A DNA stretch of 32,526 nucleotides, taken from Podila epigama. Its lineage: Eukaryota > Mortierellomycota > Mortierellomycetes > Mortierellales > Mortierellaceae. A program made the translations under genes and the position numbers. Location of the stretch: contig JAAAVE010000097.1 in NCBI GenBank assembly GCA_015679605.1, positions 1,578-34,103 on the forward strand, written 5' to 3'. The notes beneath the pieces were generated by a model, which did no database searches, was not told the origin of the DNA, and saw nothing but the letters and a program-made list of their open reading frames with translations. Below are positions 30,310 to 32,526 of this stretch, piece after piece; position 1 is the stretch's first letter; every line of letters begins with the position of its first letter.

Positions 30310-32007
30310 TTACTCTACAGCTCTACTTATCTTGAATGGGAGACGACGACCCACCATCTCGGTTTTCATGGCATCAGAGAAAGTATAATCCGGCGTTGTA
30401 GATTCAATCGCTTCCAAAAGAATCCTGCGAAACTCGCTTACAAACAAATCGCCTCGCTCCCTGCCATGGAAGCAAGACTTTTGCCAGGTCGTTGCAACTG
30501 TCAGGACTCCATCTGCTGTAGCAGCACTCATGGTCAGGGCTGATCCTGTGACGCCTGAAGACTGAGAGAAAACGGGTTCGATGACTGTAAACACGTTGGT
30601 TGGCAACCTTCCATCGCTGTCGTTGTTGTTGTTGTCGTTGTTGTTGTTGATGCCGTTGTTATCATCAATGCTACTCGTGCCTTTGCTTATACGTTCCCAG
30701 GCTCGGCCAAGATTCGAGAGTTTGATGGAAGCCTTTCGTCCATGCTGATCCTTTTCTACTCTACTCCTCATAAACTCTTCCCAACCACCGTCTTTAGATG
30801 GCAAGAACTTTAACAGACCAAAATGTTCCAGCAACCCTTGGAGACCTCTTGCAGTCGTTGTGCCTTGGACCACCTGTTGTCGGTATTCCTTTGTCATGGT
30901 CCAAAAACTCGACGTTGTTTCAATCCGTATATTGTCGTGCAAGATCTCGGACGTAAAATTACCCATGACATCCGACGCGATCGGATTGGGGATCAAGTTG
31001 CGAAGCGAGACAGGTGTCGAAAAGACTAATGCCTCTGATGTATTCTCCACCTGTCCGATGATCCGATTATCCCTCGTCAGAAAGACGAGTTGCGTTGCAA
31101 AGATGGAGGCTGTGGACATGAGCGATTGGACAGTCGTGGCTTTCGTCTTGGCAGCATGTATAATCTGCGCAGTCTCTGATCTTGTAAACCGAAGATAGTT
31201 CACCTGTGTCTCGTTCGGAAACGCAAGAGAGCTGTCTACTTCACCAGCCCAGTACCGTGTCTCGAGAGCCTTTTTGATAAACCCTGGAAGGAACAATCCA
31301 CGAGTCACCTCGGCAATCAGTGTGCGAAAGGATGGGTTACAGTCTACGCAGGCTTCAATCTCATCCTGGATAGGAGCAGTGGATGTTATAGGGACGACAA
31401 GTGATGATGCTGATGCTGCTGCTACACCTGCTTCTGCTTCTGCTCCTGTCACAGTTGTTCCTGGTGTTGAGAAGGAGGTGTTGAGTTCTTGTATAAATAG
31501 CTCTGTCAAGGCCATGGCGGACCTGCCGTCGGCGATGACATGGTGGAGAGTGAACAAAATGTAGAATGAATGGTCACTGTCATGGCCTGTAATAGGTGCG
31601 ACCACAAGACGCCACAGAGGGTCCTCCTTGTTGGAGAGATCAAAGGTCGTGTTATGCTCCTCTTCCAAGATAGTGCTAATATCGTCTGGGGATTCAATGG
31701 CTCGCAAGTGAACAAGGCGACCAAGATCAATAGATGGTAGACGAAGAAAAACAGGGTGAGCGGAAAGGTGGTCTCCCACGACAGCTTCAAGCAAGGCATG
31801 TCGATTCAATAACTTGACTAGTGGGTTCCTAAGCCAACGAACCCATTCCTCGGTTGTTGTTGTTGTTTTTGCTGGAGTACTGTTGGGTAAGGAGGAGTGT
31901 ACACGGACACCGACAACAATGTTGTTGTAGACGTTGACGTTGGAACGGGTCACACTATACCGTTCTAGGATACCAACTGGACGAATTAGCTTGAGTGTGG
32001 ATGTCAT
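30310..32007 (-). CDS. Alcohol acetyltransferase / condensation-fold acyltransferase (intronless)
   Basis: One uninterrupted minus-strand exon encodes 565 residues. The N-terminus (RPVGILERYSVTRSNVNVYNNIVVGVRV) is typical of the fungal alcohol acetyltransferase family (yeast Atf1/Atf2, Sli1), which shares the chloramphenicol-acetyltransferase/condensation fold. The catalytic HHxxxDG motif is present as HHVIADG (H155, H156, D160, G161), preceded by SFYILFTL. DPLWRLVV upstream and TPVSLRNLIP in the C-terminal half are also family-like. I see no DFGWG-type second motif; the corresponding part (VIEPVFSQSSGVTGSALTMSAATADGVLTVATTWQ) resembles the diverged members instead. A short Asn/Asp repeat (GINNNNDNNNNDSDG) interrupts the C-terminal half. 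It likely transfers an acyl group from acyl-CoA to an alcohol or amine, substrate unknown. It is the only long gene here without introns. Confidence 0.85.
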   Translation of the reverse strand: MTSTLKLIRPVGILERYSVTRSNVNVYNNIVVGVRVHSSLPNSTPAKTTTTTEEWVRWLRNPLVKLLNRHALLEAVVGDHLSAHPVFLRLPSIDLGRLVHLRAIESPDDISTILEEEHNTTFDLSNKEDPLWRLVVAPITGHDSDHSFYILFTLHHVIADGRSAMALTELFIQELNTSFSTPGTTVTGAEAEAGVAAASASSLVVPITSTAPIQDEIEACVDCNPSFRTLIAEVTRGLFLPGFIKKALETRYWAGEVDSSLAFPNETQVNYLRFTRSETAQIIHAAKTKATTVQSLMSTASIFATQLVFLTRDNRIIGQVENTSEALVFSTPVSLRNLIPNPIASDVMGNFTSEILHDNIRIETTSSFWTMTKEYRQQVVQGTTTARGLQGLLEHFGLLKFLPSKDGGWEEFMRSRVEKDQHGRKASIKLSNLGRAWERISKGTSSIDDNNGINNNNDNNNNDSDGRLPTNVFTVIEPVFSQSSGVTGSALTMSAATADGVLTVATTWQKSCFHGRERGDLFVSEFRRILLEAIESTTPDYTFSDAMKTEMVGRRLPFKISRAVE

Positions 32008-32495
32008 TCCTTTTTTTCTTTTGAGAGTGAAGTGTTACAGGTGAGGAAAAGGGCGTCTTTTTGAAAGAGAACGGTGAAGAAAGAGTGACAAGAGTCATTT
32101 TTCCAGTAAAAGAATGTAATGTTGTGTGAGGAAAAAGAAGAAAGTGGGGTGACAAGAAAGATCAAATGTTGTCGGCAGAAAAGTGACAAAGACGGTTGCT
32201 TAAAAAAAAAAAAAAAAAAAAAAAAAAAGTCAAGCAACAGTCTTCATCTTCATCCTTATGTTGTAGCTGGTTCCTTTGTCCAATTATCCAAGTGTACATT
32301 ATTATCGCATTCGCCCTCTCTCTCTGCAGCGATTCCCATCCTGGCAAGGTTGAGTAATTCCTCACATTCTAAGTAAGGAAGGAAAGAACATGGAGCAAAG
32401 TTGTGATCAGAATGTGGAGTAGAACATGTCATCGTGATGTTTCAAACTAGTCATAGTGTCTCCTGAATTTCGAAAAGTTCAAAACAAGAAATTTC
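32008..32495. other. Acyltransferase promoter and spacer to the terminal tRNA
   Basis: About 490 nt. On the acyltransferase side there is a purine-rich leader (plus strand GAAAAAGAAGAAAG-type), then an A27-type run (32201-32228) and unassigned sequence up to the second tRNA. No gene is seen. Confidence 0.45.
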
Positions 32496-32526
32496 GCCCT
32501 TATGGCTTAGTGGTTATAGCGTCCCA
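32496..32526 (+). tRNA. tRNA-Thr, 5' portion, cut by the window end
   Basis: The last 31 nt are identical to the first 31 nt of the minus-strand tRNA-Thr at 28258-28228: acceptor 5' strand, D-arm and the start of the anticodon stem (TCCCA). The four flanking bases before it (TTTC) resemble the GTTC before the other copy. The anticodon lies beyond the window, so the isoacceptor is inferred from identity alone. Confidence 0.85.

Overview
The window looks like nuclear DNA of an early-diverging filamentous fungus. I favour a Mucoromycota or Mortierellomycota member (Mortierella-like), from gene content and architecture rather than from any search. Most genes are split by several short introns (about 70-355 nt) with GT(A/G)AGT-type donors, CTAAC/CTAAT-like branch points and pyrimidine-rich tails. 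Coding DNA has balanced composition, while introns and intergenic DNA are full of long A or T runs. The gene set is conserved eukaryotic housekeeping plus several families that animals share but model yeasts lack or have diverged in: a CASTOR-type ACT protein, an MFSD1-like transporter, a selenoprotein H homologue and a SAM-kinesin-13.

Layout, left to right: 489-1805 (+) CASTOR-like ACT-domain protein, 5' end missing; 2017-2727 (+) ATP synthase subunit g; 3469-5070 (+) YogA-like medium-chain reductase; 5273-7409 (+) p47/Shp1 Cdc48 cofactor; 7586-12007 (-) 1299-residue MIT-domain protein with Q/H and T/A repeats; 12008-14119 a 2.1-kb gene-poor stretch with a diverged tandem duplication; 14120-14693 (+) MGST3-type MAPEG enzyme; 14766-18346 (-) MFSD1-like transporter; 19082-20656 (+) Sed5/syntaxin-5; 21850-26338 (+) SAM-domain kinesin-13 with a long glutamine tract; 26753-27943 (-) selenoprotein H-like CxxC protein; 28186-28258 (-) tRNA-Thr(CGU); 28690-30084 (+) FYV7-like rRNA-processing protein; 30310-32007 (-) intronless alcohol acetyltransferase/condensation-fold protein; 32496-32526 (+) the 5' part of a second tRNA-Thr, cut by the window end.

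I rebuilt the exon structures by hand. All eleven complete protein models close in frame across every junction. The CASTOR-like gene closes from its first visible exon onward, but its N-terminal exon(s) could not be found. The genes do not form a pathway cluster. Loose themes are membrane traffic and degradation (Sed5, p47, MIT protein, MFSD1-like), redox (MGST3, SelH-like, reductase) and nutrient sensing or transport (CASTOR-like, MFSD1-like). No mobile element, CRISPR array or viral sequence was recognised. The items most worth a second look are the fungal CASTOR-like protein, the Cys-form SelH protein whose first active-site codon is split by an intron, the MIT protein with an unrecognised C-terminal domain interrupted by a low-complexity insert, and the intronless acyltransferase among intron-rich neighbours.
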